From positions 6,758,001-6,822,000 of the forward strand of contig JARWIR010000027.1 in the NCBI GenBank assembly GCA_029959085.1: a DNA stretch of 64,000 bases, written 5' to 3'. The stretch's first letter is position 1. Each line of letters begins with the position of its first letter. Below the pieces are notes generated by a model that saw only the letters and a program-made list of their open reading frames with translations, searched no databases and was not told the origin of the DNA. This DNA comes from Nemophila menziesii (lineage: Eukaryota > Streptophyta > Magnoliopsida > Boraginales > Hydrophyllaceae). Below are positions 1 to 8,719 of the stretch, piece after piece. The translations under genes and the position numbers were made by a program.

Positions 1-1
1 C

Positions 2-1712
2 CGCAACCATCCGGGTATGCAGTATTCAAATCCACAAGGGGCCGCTAATCCTGGTCAATATCAATCGCGACCCCATAACAACTCTTACCAACAGAGAGGT
101 CAGTACCAAAATCAATATCAGAATAGACCTGCTCCTCCACAACAACCTACTCAAGACGCCTATACCGAGTCCTTAGATCAGAAAGCTTTACCTCAGTATC
201 CGCAAGAAGGATCTATGGACAATACACAGATAGTACAAGCTCTAGACCGTTTGAACACAACTCTTAATGCTCAAGACGAGAAGGTCAGAGGACATGATGT
301 CATACTTCAGATGCTAACTACTCAAGTGACACAGTTAAACAAAATATTAACTAGTGTAGTAGAACAGAAGGAAGTAAAGGCAATCGAAGGAGGTGAAGAC
401 AATGATGGGTTCGAAGCTTGCAAGGCTATATGCCCTGAAATTGAAAAAGCGAAAGAGGAAGCACCACATGCTGCCATTAGTGCCGTGGAGGTTCCCAATA
501 CTGAAGAAGAACCAACCAAGTCTAGCCCCGAGGAATCTGACTGTTCTGAAGTTTATGTGGAGGACGATCAAGAGAAAGACGAGTTCATAGAGTTACTGAG
601 GAAGGTGCAAGAGGAGATTCGATCGGTAATGGAATATGCAGCTGAGTTGGCTAAAGAGAAAGAGGAAGAAGCCTCAAAGGAGGAATCGAAAGATGAAGTG
701 GCACCTGCTGTGCTAGAAGAGAAAGAAGAAGAGAAGGTGGAATCGCCACCTAGTGTTCAACCAGTGTCATCAACTATTCCTGTTACAAATCCTAAAGATG
801 ACACTGTTCTCAAGACATTTGTAGAGGCGTACCATCCTGAAAATATCAACGCCCAAATGCTTGAGATTGTGAAGAGAGGACTTACACCGCAACAAGTTTT
901 TACGCAAGTTATTCCTGAGAAAGAAGCGAGTGTAGAGATCCCGAGAGAGAATCTGAGGGTTTCAAGAAGAAGTGAAAAAGAGCTGCCTACCAAGCTTAAA
1001 GATCCGGGAAGTTTCAACCTTCCTATTCAATTACATGGTATGCTCAAGGTGAAAGCTATGTACGATGTGGGTTCGGGTGTGAATCTTATGCCTAAGTCCG
1101 TGTTCGAAAGACTTGGACTTCAGAAATCAGAGAAGACTCCAGTGAAGTTGCAGTTTGCTGACAACTCAGTGAAAAGGACATGGGGAACAGTGGAGGACGT
1201 CTTAGTCCGTGCAGGTAATATCGCCATCCCTACTGACTTTGTTATTCTTGAGTTTGATGCAGATAAGCAGGTTCCGATCATACTTGGACGGCCCTTTATG
1301 GCCACAAGTCAAAGTGTGATCAACTTCCAAGATGGGACCATAACCCTTCATGCAAAGAATGTATCCGAGACCTTCTATGTCTTGGGTAAAAAAACCAAGG
1401 AAGTTGGATCCCACCGTGCCTATCAACCACAGTCTTTCACATCACAAAGTCCCTCCTGAGAAGATCCACTTAAAGCCTGTGGATACTGATCCAAACATTG
1501 AGTTTGGGGTTGGACATGAAGTCCTATGGAAAGCCCACAAACGCGAGAATAGGCCACGAAGTTTCAAAGACTCGTGGATGGGACCATTCATTGTCACTAA
1601 GGTTGTTTCAGCCAAGGTGATAGAAATTCGCCCCAAAACTGGGGTCAAGCGCAGATTAGTTGACGTTCATAGCCTTACTCGTTGTTGGGGAGGCTATATT
1701 CGCAAATCTTGA
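2..1712 (+). pseudogene. E1 gag C-terminus, aspartic protease and integrase-type GPF/Y tail
   Basis: The frame is already open at the window edge with the end of gag: an Asn/Gln/Pro-rich stretch typical of Athila Gag, then an acidic, charged, probably coiled-coil region (about codons 120-250). A retroviral-type aspartic protease follows: active-site motif DVGSGVN from nt 1064 and a downstream ILGRPFMAT motif near 1279. It should process the Gag polyprotein in the virus-like particle. After a frame change at an A7 run (1388-1394) the second frame carries IEFGVG, a Trp-rich linker and SWMGPFIVTKV, which resembles the GPF/Y module at the C-terminus of gypsy integrases (compare SKWSGPYIVTKV in A). 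RT, RNase H and the integrase core are absent. B has the same order. The frameshift is the only break seen; it could be a real lesion, a sequencing error or a programmed shift. Confidence 0.85.
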
Positions 1713-1730
1713 CAGAGGTAACACGTCTAA

Positions 1731-1776
1731 CTTTGAAAGACGTAAAACAAAAGTGCTGTACGGGAGACAACCCGTA
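1731..1776 (+). promoter_or_regulatory. Conserved leader motif downstream of gag-pro
   Basis: Just after the gag-pro stop lies GACGTAAAACAAAAGTGC followed a few bases later by GGGAGACAACCCGTA. The same motif, in the same place relative to gag-pro or pol, occurs in C (about 33274-33316), in B on the minus strand (about 44720-44765), in H on the minus strand (about 30241-30282), and in shortened form in A (about 21612-21632). Conservation between otherwise diverged elements suggests an RNA-level signal, for example in expression of the downstream ORF2. That function is inference; similar sequence after pol is, as far as I recall, common in plant Athila elements. Confidence 0.6.
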
Positions 1777-1939
1777 GTTTTTTTTTTATGTTTTCATGTC
1801 TTTTACATTTTTAGTTTAAGTTTATTTTAGTTGTTTTTAGTTGATAATGCATGTTTGAGGAAGGTATTAGTGTTTTTGGTGTGTAGGAATGGGAGAAATC
1901 GAGTTAGGGAACGCGAGGAAAAAATTTTTGAGCAAAGGA

Positions 1940-2295
1940 ATGTACCCCGCGGACTACCCCCACGGACTACCCCATGGTCCGGGCCCTGGTCCGCGAGGTC
2001 AAAACACGTGCCACGGGTTGCACCGCGGGTTTGATCCAGAACCAAGAAAAAAAAATCGACCGCGGACTACCCCATGCACCGCACCATGGTCCACGCCTCA
2101 AAAACGCGTGCCACGGGGTAGGTGCCACGGGTATTTTGACGGAGATAGCTACAGAAGGCGCGGTGTACCCCGCGGTACACCGCACCCTGGTCCGCGAGGA
2201 AGAATCACGTGCCACGAGGTCCTACCACGGGTCTCATCCAGTGAGCAAAATTTTTCGAGCATCAGATGTCGCGGACTACCCTGCGGTGCACCCCA
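1940..2295 (+). repeat. E1 cluster of GC-rich palindromic repeats (CCGCGG type)
   Basis: An abruptly GC-rich stretch in AT-rich surroundings. It holds several copies of CCGCGGACTACCCC, CCATGGTCC, GGTCCGCGAGG and CCGCGGTACACCGC, arranged in pairs and separated by links of the type TCAAAACACGTGCCACGGG. Four groups are visible near 1945-2000, 2060-2100, 2160-2205 and 2265-2295. Most cores are 6-bp palindromes (CCGCGG, CCATGG, GGGCCC), so the RNA could form several hairpins. An open frame of about 200 codons runs through it, but it is low-complexity and is not matched at protein level by the corresponding regions of other elements. Confidence 0.8.
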
Positions 2296-2662
2296 AACCC
2301 TCTTTTTCTTCTCCAAAACTCTCCTAACTCCATTGAAGCTCATCAAAACCTTCACCAATCACCAAAACACTACCCAATCATCAAGAAAAAACACATCAAA
2401 CCTTCTCTCCACATCATTACAAGAGAGAATCAAATACCCAATCCTCACCAAATCCATTCAAATTGAAGAATCAAAGAGCCAAATTTTCAAAATTCATCCT
2501 ACAATTTCTTAAATCCAAGCCAACCCATTACAAATCCACCTCACCCACATAGAGATTAATCATCAATTCATATTTCCTAAGCCAAATCAACCTTGTTCAA
2601 CCATTAATTCAAGAGTTAAATTTCAAGGGTTTCTAAAGCTTTGAGTTGGGGGTTAATTGAGG

Positions 2663-3811
2663 ATGACTAATAGAACAACAATCTTAGCTAACAAGAGGGA
2701 GGTGAAGAGTAATAAGGGATTGGATTTAAACAAGAAGAAATCAATTGAAAAAGGTGCTAGTTCTAAATCAAAGGGTAAAGATAAAGTGCAGAAGAGTGGG
2801 AAACCTTCGTATGATCGTAATGGTAAAAAGCTTTATTATTATGCAAAGGAGAGAACACAACCTCAACAAGATCTTATACCTAAAGAGAAAGTGGATACTT
2901 CAAAGGCCTTGAAGACTTCTACAGAGAAACAATTAAAAGAACTACCTTTTGCTTATGAGAAAGTATTCAAGGAAGAAATTAGAGATGGAGAATATGCAAG
3001 ATTCTTAGAGCTTGGTGAGAAATTGGGTTGGTCTACGTTCATGGTAAGACGTTCTGAGTTATGTCATAAATTAGTTTTGGAGTTCTATTTAGGCCTCTTT
3101 AGCCGAGATAGTAATGGTGTTCCGATTAGAGGACAGCTAGTTCCTTTCACAGTTGAGGAGATTAGGAACCACTTCAAGTTTAAGAAACTGAAAGGTTTTT
3201 GCAAATTTGAAGAAGCAGTTGCTAAGCGAAAAATCTTTGATGAGGAATTACTTTTTGAGCATGTATTAGACAAAGAGAAAGTGCAATCACATAAGGGAGA
3301 ATTGAAGGCACCTTGGCCTTACAAATATCTTCAAGCAGATGCGCGAATTTGGCACAATTTCCTTGTCCCTAATATCTTTGGGAACACACGAACTTTGGAT
3401 GTGACTATGAAGTACGCTCTACTGTTGGACTGTATTTTGAGAGGAGAAGAAGTGGATGTGGCACAGTTGATCTATGAGGAGGTGATACGATTTTTGGTCT
3501 CTCCTAAATCAGTTTATAATGTTAAATTTCCAACCATGATCACGTGTCTTGTGCGAAAAGCGAATGTTACATTGGGTGAATAAGAGAAACTCGAGTTTAA
3601 AATGAGTTATATTGATAATGCTTGGATCAAGGAAATTCTTCGAAGAGCGGGTTCTACGCAAGTCTCGAAGGAAGAAAAGGAGGAAAATTGGCAAGAGAAG
3701 ATGGAGGAGCGTTTAACAAAATTTGAAGCAGCTCAAACTTCCTTAGTCAATGATGTGGCACAAATCAACACTAATCAAGTGCACATCATGAAACTCCTTT
3801 TGAGCAATTAA
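2663..3811 (+). pseudogene. E1 ORF2, plant transposon protein (PF20167-like) with coiled-coil tail
   Basis: The ATG at 2663 begins MTNRTT, as does ORF2 of A, and is preceded at once by a TTGAGTTGGGGGT box. A Lys-rich N-terminus (about residues 1-100) is followed by a domain of about 200 residues with FMVRRSELCHKLVLEFYLGL, PIRGQLVPFTVEEI and ARIWHNFLVPNIFG. This pattern resembles the family Pfam calls putative plant transposon protein (PF20167), recalled from memory and not searched. An in-frame TAA at 3581-3583 interrupts the frame. The same frame then continues to 3811 with a charged heptad-like segment. A has the same two-part layout, also with stops at the hinge. The protein occupies the env-like position of Athila elements, but I see no membrane segment or signal peptide. 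Its function is unknown. Confidence 0.75.
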
Positions 3812-3948
3812 CGAAAGGTCCAGCAATTCCAACCTTGGATGTCAATAATGCGAGGCAATAGCCTCGAAAGTATATTCTCTTTCTTCCTTACCATTTCTGT
3901 AAATATGTCTATCTGCTAATTTTAATTTCTGTTTTTCGGGTCTTTTTC

Positions 3949-3968
3949 GAGTCGTGGGGACACGGCTC
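3949..3968 (+). promoter_or_regulatory. E1 post-ORF2 hairpin with GNRA loop
   Basis: GAGTCGTG-GGGA-CACGGCTC: an 8-bp stem with one G-U wobble closing a GGGA loop, which fits the GNRA class. The box TTGAGTTGGGGGT follows 4 bases later. The same hairpin with a fully paired stem is found in C (34740-34759) and A (19098-19117), and with one altered stem base in B (43270-43289). Confidence 0.7.
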
Positions 3969-5434
3969 ATTTTTGAGTTGGGGGTGTGGGGATTCGTTGT
4001 CTCTCATCTCCATTTTTCTGTTTTTTGGGTGAAATTAAAATTTTTGATACATGGGAATTAGATGTAGAGTGTGTTTAATAGCTTGAAAGCATAAGCTCAG
4101 TAGATTAATGATAGTAAGTAATATGTTTATGAGCTATGTATTTGTATGCTTTGAGTATTTGCAGGAAAACACACGTTGATAGTAAAGAAAATATTAGTGA
4201 GCAATGCGATAGAAAGTATGTTCGATCTCAGGGAACCTTGAGAAGTGTGTAGGCCGTGAGATCCGAGCTAGTTGAAAAACCATTTGATGAAAGTGCTAAA
4301 GGTAAGAAAATAACTAAATTACATAGTGTAGAAAGTGATTAAGGCGGTTCTTTCATATTTGAAGCCCTTGAAGCCTTTTTTATACCTTCTCACCTTGTGA
4401 TTTTGATTTATATGCTATATCCTTCTCAGCCCCTTCTAGCCTTTCTAAAGCCTTTTTTGAAACACGTTATAAGCCATATACTTTAGAATTTAGGACTTTT
4501 CCATATGACCCGCACTCGAATCGCGATGCATAGACAGTTGTTTTAGAGCTTGAGTTTGGGGTGGTGGGTCCACCATTATGGGAATTGTTATTTTGTTGAG
4601 ATTTTTGAGCTTATTAATTGTGCTTTGTGCCTTATATTTATGATGATTCACAGATTTGTATTGTAACCCTTTGCCGGGGTAATAGTGAATGAAAAAGAAG
4701 CTACGAGCTAATTTTGCCAACAAGGGCAATAAAAAAGGAAAAAATATATATATGAGAAATTAGCGTGATATCTCAACATTAAAAGAGAGTCATAGCTAGA
4801 GTAATTGATTTGAAAAAGAAAAGAAAATATATATTCGGACCGGCAAAGTGGATTTTTATGTGAACATCCAAAGCTTTAATTGGGTTATTGGGGATGCTAA
4901 ATTGTGCATCAAAGAATTCATTGGGTTGAGTGAGAAACGTTTTATGAGAGTAACTCAAGCTCTAGGGCGATTCGTTGATGGCTAGTGAGGAGAGAGCCAA
5001 AAGCTCACTCCAAATTATCCAAATATACTATCATACCCGTCCCTAAGCCTACATTACAACCTTAAAGACCTTTTGATTCTTTGCTATGTAATTGAGAAGT
5101 GATTGAGCCATTAGAGAGTAGTTAAGTGGATCCTTGGATACTAGTGAGGTTTGATGAACAATCTATAGCTCTCTTGGGGAACTGAGTAAAGTCCCAATCC
5201 TTCTTACATTGCGAAACTAATCTGATCTTGAATTCAAGCCGTGTTGACTGTGGATATGAGAAGTGTATAGGTTTGTAGTTTATAAATATTATTGCATGAA
5301 ATTTTCTGAGTTATGTGCTTTAGGTTTATTCTATATATTCTGCTATGCTTTTTCCCTTGTGTTGAGAATTTTATAAGTGTGTATTTCTAGTCTTCCCTTT
5401 GTTTTTATCTTTATTGTATCGGGACGATACAACT

Positions 5435-5447
5435 TTGAGTTGGGAGT
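5435..5447 (+). promoter_or_regulatory. E1 polypurine tract (plus-strand primer site)
   Basis: TTGAGTTGGGAGT lies two bases before the 3' LTR start. This is where the plus-strand RNA primer forms during reverse transcription. Near-identical boxes lie at 1498-1510 (inside coding, encoding IEFGV), 2641-2653, 3973-3985 and 4550-4562. Confidence 0.85.
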
Positions 5448-5449
5448 CT

Positions 5450-6977
5450 TGATGTCTCCTCATTTGTGATAGATTAATGTTAGGATGAGACATCATTTTA
5501 AGTGATTTAGAAGTCAATAAAGTCGATTTTCTTGAGTTTTAGTGCACTTTCCTATTTTGAGTCTTGATTTGTAGAATTATTGTTTTTAGAGCATATTGGG
5601 TTTAATTGTTTATTTAGTGTGTAGCTTTAAAGATAATTATAGAGCTTAATTAGAGTCCAAGTCAAAGACCACAACTTATGGAAAGAGATTTGCATGGTAA
5701 TTGAAGATAAGGAAACAATTGCTAAAAAGATGGAAAAGGAAAAGCTGCCTAAATCGGGGATTCTGCATACACGTCCAAAGATAGGCGTTTTTACCTAAGA
5801 AATAGGCCGAATCTGATGATTTCCTTTAAAGGGCCTAGATAATTCTGTTGCGATTCTTTTGGTATCTTGTGGAGCAAAATCCGACCAATAACGAAGAAGA
5901 TATGCTCAAAACGGTGCAGCAGTTTTTATCTTTATTTCCATACGAATTTGAGTTGGGCTAGAAGTCCATTACCTTAACTCTTCCTCAAGAAAACGAATTA
6001 GGTCTTCTAAACACCTATAAATACACCCTTATATCACTTGTAAATCATCCTTGCGTCATAGTAATTAGTTCTTAAGGTTTTATTCTTCCAGATTATTGTA
6101 GAGAGCAAGATGATGTCTTTTGTAATTTCTTTTAGTTTATTTTCACCAGGTATGAACTAAACCTCCCATAGCTTGGGTTTTGCATATGTATAATCTATGA
6201 ATTCTAATTCTTCTATCTAAGTTTCTTTGGGAATTACATGTTTTAATCTGATATTAGCTACTTACTTTATATTTGTTTATGTGTTTTGATTTAATGTCTT
6301 TCCTAGAACTGATCACTTTAGGATTGTTTTAAGAGTAGTTAGATGGTCTCCTTGACAGGGTGTTTAACTATTGAACCACCACATAATGTCTAGTATCGAT
6401 AGCAGTTCTGACAAAACATACTTCTAACTAGATAGTCATTAGGGTTTGTTTTAACCACCGTATCACCAAGATTGCAGTATTTGCTTAGGGCCTTAGTGGC
6501 GTTTGATAACCCTATTTGAAATCACTTCTTGGTTGTGACGTAGCCCCCTTAGTCGCTCTCAAGGTCTAAGATTGGGGAATTTAGAATCCTGACTAAGTAT
6601 TACCAAGAGCTAATATTCTCCCTTATGAACTAGATTTATAGATAGAATTAGAAGGATTAGTGCATACTAGCAAAACCTAAGCTATACTTCTCATCTCATA
6701 TTCCTAATCTTTTACTTTGCTCTATTTATTTTCTTAGTTTTAAATTGCTATTTTCGAATTCCTACTTGCTTTATTTTCTGTTTTCTAATTATTTACTTTT
6801 ACTCGTAATTTCTACTCACGCGATTAACACACTTAAGTCCCTGAGAACGAACTCTATTTATCATTAAAACTTGCATACGTCCTATAATACTTGCAGTACT
6901 GTGCCTGTCTAGGGTGAGAGTGCATAGTTTTCCATACTTAAATTGATCTTATTTTTATCACACCCTAGGCGACACCA
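5450..6977 (+). repeat. E1 3' LTR
   Basis: It starts TGATGTCTCC and ends GACACCA, about 1.53 kb. The first 46 bp form the LTR-tip module TGATGTCTCC-N26-TGAGACATCA. A TATA box TATAAATA is at 6016-6023, within a block shared with the B LTR and with the middle of solo LTR S. The LTR end is followed at 6978 by F gag sequence. Confidence 0.9.
6016..6023 (+). promoter_or_regulatory. TATA box in E1 LTR
   Basis: TATAAATA in the U3 part of the LTR, in a context (ACACCTATAAATACACCC) that is conserved in B (minus strand, 41218-41225) and in S (58723-58730). It probably sets the start of genomic RNA; this copy is in a 3' LTR and so would drive flanking DNA only. Confidence 0.6.
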
Positions 6978-8590
6978 AGTTTCTTACCACTTCTGAGTGA
7001 GATAGCATTACAGTCTTCGTATTGGACAGGAGCCTCTGTATTACTAGGTAGTTGTCCTTGTGGCCGCTGTTGCAATTGGTTTTCCATCTGAGTTATCTGA
7101 TTTTCTAACCTTTTAATTGCAGCCTCAGAAGTTTGCTGACTTTGGATCTAAAGCGCGATTAATTGCTCTACAGTTTTCTGAAGGTTGTTTGTATCTTCTT
7201 GTGGTTGCGCAGGTAAGGCTTTCTGGTTCATGGTGTCATCATAATTGTCTCGAGGAGGTTTTCTCTGAGCATAGTTTCCTTGATTCAGTCCCCCTTGATA
7301 ATTATTCTGAGGTATAGGATTATAGTTGTTACCTTGGGGACGCGTCTGATATGCGTATCTCGGATTTGCTATCCCATTAGGATTTGAATACTGAAACCCA
7401 GGATGGTTTTTGTTAGGTTGATATCCATTACCATTCGAATTAAAATTTCCTCTGTTGGAAACAAACATCACGGACTCTTGATCATTCTGACAATTCTCCC
7501 ATGAATGATCATTCACACCACAATACTCACATCCATACACTTCTTGTGCAGCGTTCACTTCAACCCTTTTACTCGAAAAACCTTCTTTCACGGCTAACGT
7601 GAGTTGTCTCAACTGTTGTTCTAAAGTGGTTTGTATTTTGTTCTCTAAGGAGGTGAACTTCTCTTCAATGTTGACATTATTAACTCCCCCTTTAACTGGT
7701 GTTCTCACAGTATTCCAGCCCACTTCATTGTCGACCGTTCTCTCCAAAATAATTCTTGCGTGAACGGGTTGAACTCGTAAAAACGCACCACCACATAATA
7801 AATCCAAATCTTTTCCTGATCCACCATCAAGACCGTTATAGAAAATTTTCAATTGTTGTTGATCTGAAAGGACATGATTGGGGACTCGTCGTAAGCAAGT
7901 CTGAAATCTCAACCAACTTCTATTCAACGCTTCATCATATTCTTGTCGGAAATGTGTTAACTCGAATTGAGCATCTAACCTCATGTTGGACGGATAATAC
8001 CTATCGAAAAATGCAGCCTGTAACTGTTCCCAATTAGTAATCTTTCCCGGCGCTTGTGAATCATGCCAATCACTCACTCTATCTATCAAGAAATATCTGA
8101 ATGTAGCAAAATACATTTGCTCTTTTGTTACTCCTTGAGTGATGTACGAATCGCAGATTTGCATAAATTTTTGTACTGCGCGAATAGGATCTTCTCCGGG
8201 CTTGCCACGAAAATTTCCGAAATTCTGAAAATTGAGCTAACATACCCGAATCTGGACGGAATCTCGGAACATTGATATTAGTTGGGCCAATCCCAAGAGG
8301 AGGAGCAAGGAATGGTTCTTGTGCTGGACCTGTAAGAAACCATGGATTAGCTACTTGGATTTGAACCGCAGGATTAGGAATAATTGGGGCACTATTTGCT
8401 GGCCATTCGCGTCTAGCTGAACTCCTGGTTCATTGTTATGAAGATTAAGATGTGCCATTTTGTTTGCTAGTCTTTCTAATTCTTGTGCTTCTTGTTATTT
8501 CCTTCTCTTGTTAGCAAGTCTGACTAATGATACCGGATTATCAAGGATCGGAAGTAATGTCTCAAGATCCTTAAAGAGTCTCCTTCGCAT
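6978..8590 (-). pseudogene. gag: F gag, broken and truncated
   Basis: The start is the ATG at 8590-8588 (MRRRLFKDLE), matching A and lying about 105 bases after the primer site. The long open part (8164-7148) contains the Gag core (ICDSYITQGVTKEQMYFATF, WRFQTCLRRVPNHVL-like segment), a CCHC knuckle CEYCGVNDHSWENC and an Asn/Gln/Pro-rich tail. Gag builds the virus-like particle and binds genomic RNA. Breaks: a TAA about 30 codons after the start, at least two compensating frameshifts between about 8400 and 8200, and a TAG at 7148-7150. The reading frame then continues to 6978, where E1 cuts it. Confidence 0.82.
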
Positions 8591-8695
8591 ACACCAAACC
8601 TAAAAACATGAAAAAGATGAACAAACAAAGCGTAAAACTGAAAAATAAAAATGCAACTAACACTAAAGGATAAACACCGGTGTCACACGCTACCA

Positions 8696-8713
8696 TCCCC
8701 GGCAGGGGCGCCA
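8696..8713 (-). promoter_or_regulatory. F primer binding site
   Basis: On the minus strand TGGCGCCCCTGCCGGGGA, a few bases inside the 5' LTR end. It has the TGGCGCC start shared by the primer sites of A, B, C and D. I do not assign the tRNA from sequence alone; Athila elements are usually described as using tRNA-Asp. Confidence 0.7.
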
Positions 8714-8719
8714 AAAACT

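Larger units (their letters stand above)
3812..5449 (+). other. E1 3' untranslated region with conserved signals
   Basis: There is no gene here. It holds, in order: a hairpin (3949-3968), a PPT-like box (3973-3985), a second box (4550-4562), a TTGCCGGGG sequence resembling the 3' half of Athila primer sites (4671-4679), a conserved block around GAGAGAGCCAAAAGCTCAC (about 4985-5080), and the polypurine tract beside the LTR (5435-5447). The same order is visible in B (minus strand), in C, and with losses in A. Confidence 0.75.
1..6977 (+). mobile_element. E1: partial non-autonomous Athila-like LTR retrotransposon
   Basis: Seen: the window opens inside a gag-protease reading frame. It continues through a GC-rich palindrome cluster, ORF2, a long 3'UTR, a polypurine tract and a 3' LTR ending at 6977, where sequence homologous to the gag of element F begins on the other strand. 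The 5' LTR and gag start lie outside the window. No RT, RNase H or integrase core is present between protease and ORF2, so the element could not replicate alone. Its LTR matches that of B (40329-54722), which has the same architecture. The insertion into F means E1 is younger than F. The target duplication cannot be checked because the left end is missing. Confidence 0.9.

Noticed and set aside
1889..2512. Open frame of about 200 codons through the E1 palindrome region
   Set aside because: It is created by the GC-rich repeats and their AT-rich flank, starts inside non-coding leader and has no protein-level counterpart in A, B or C.
7756..8037. Plus-strand frame of 93 codons
   Set aside because: Antisense shadow of the F gag.
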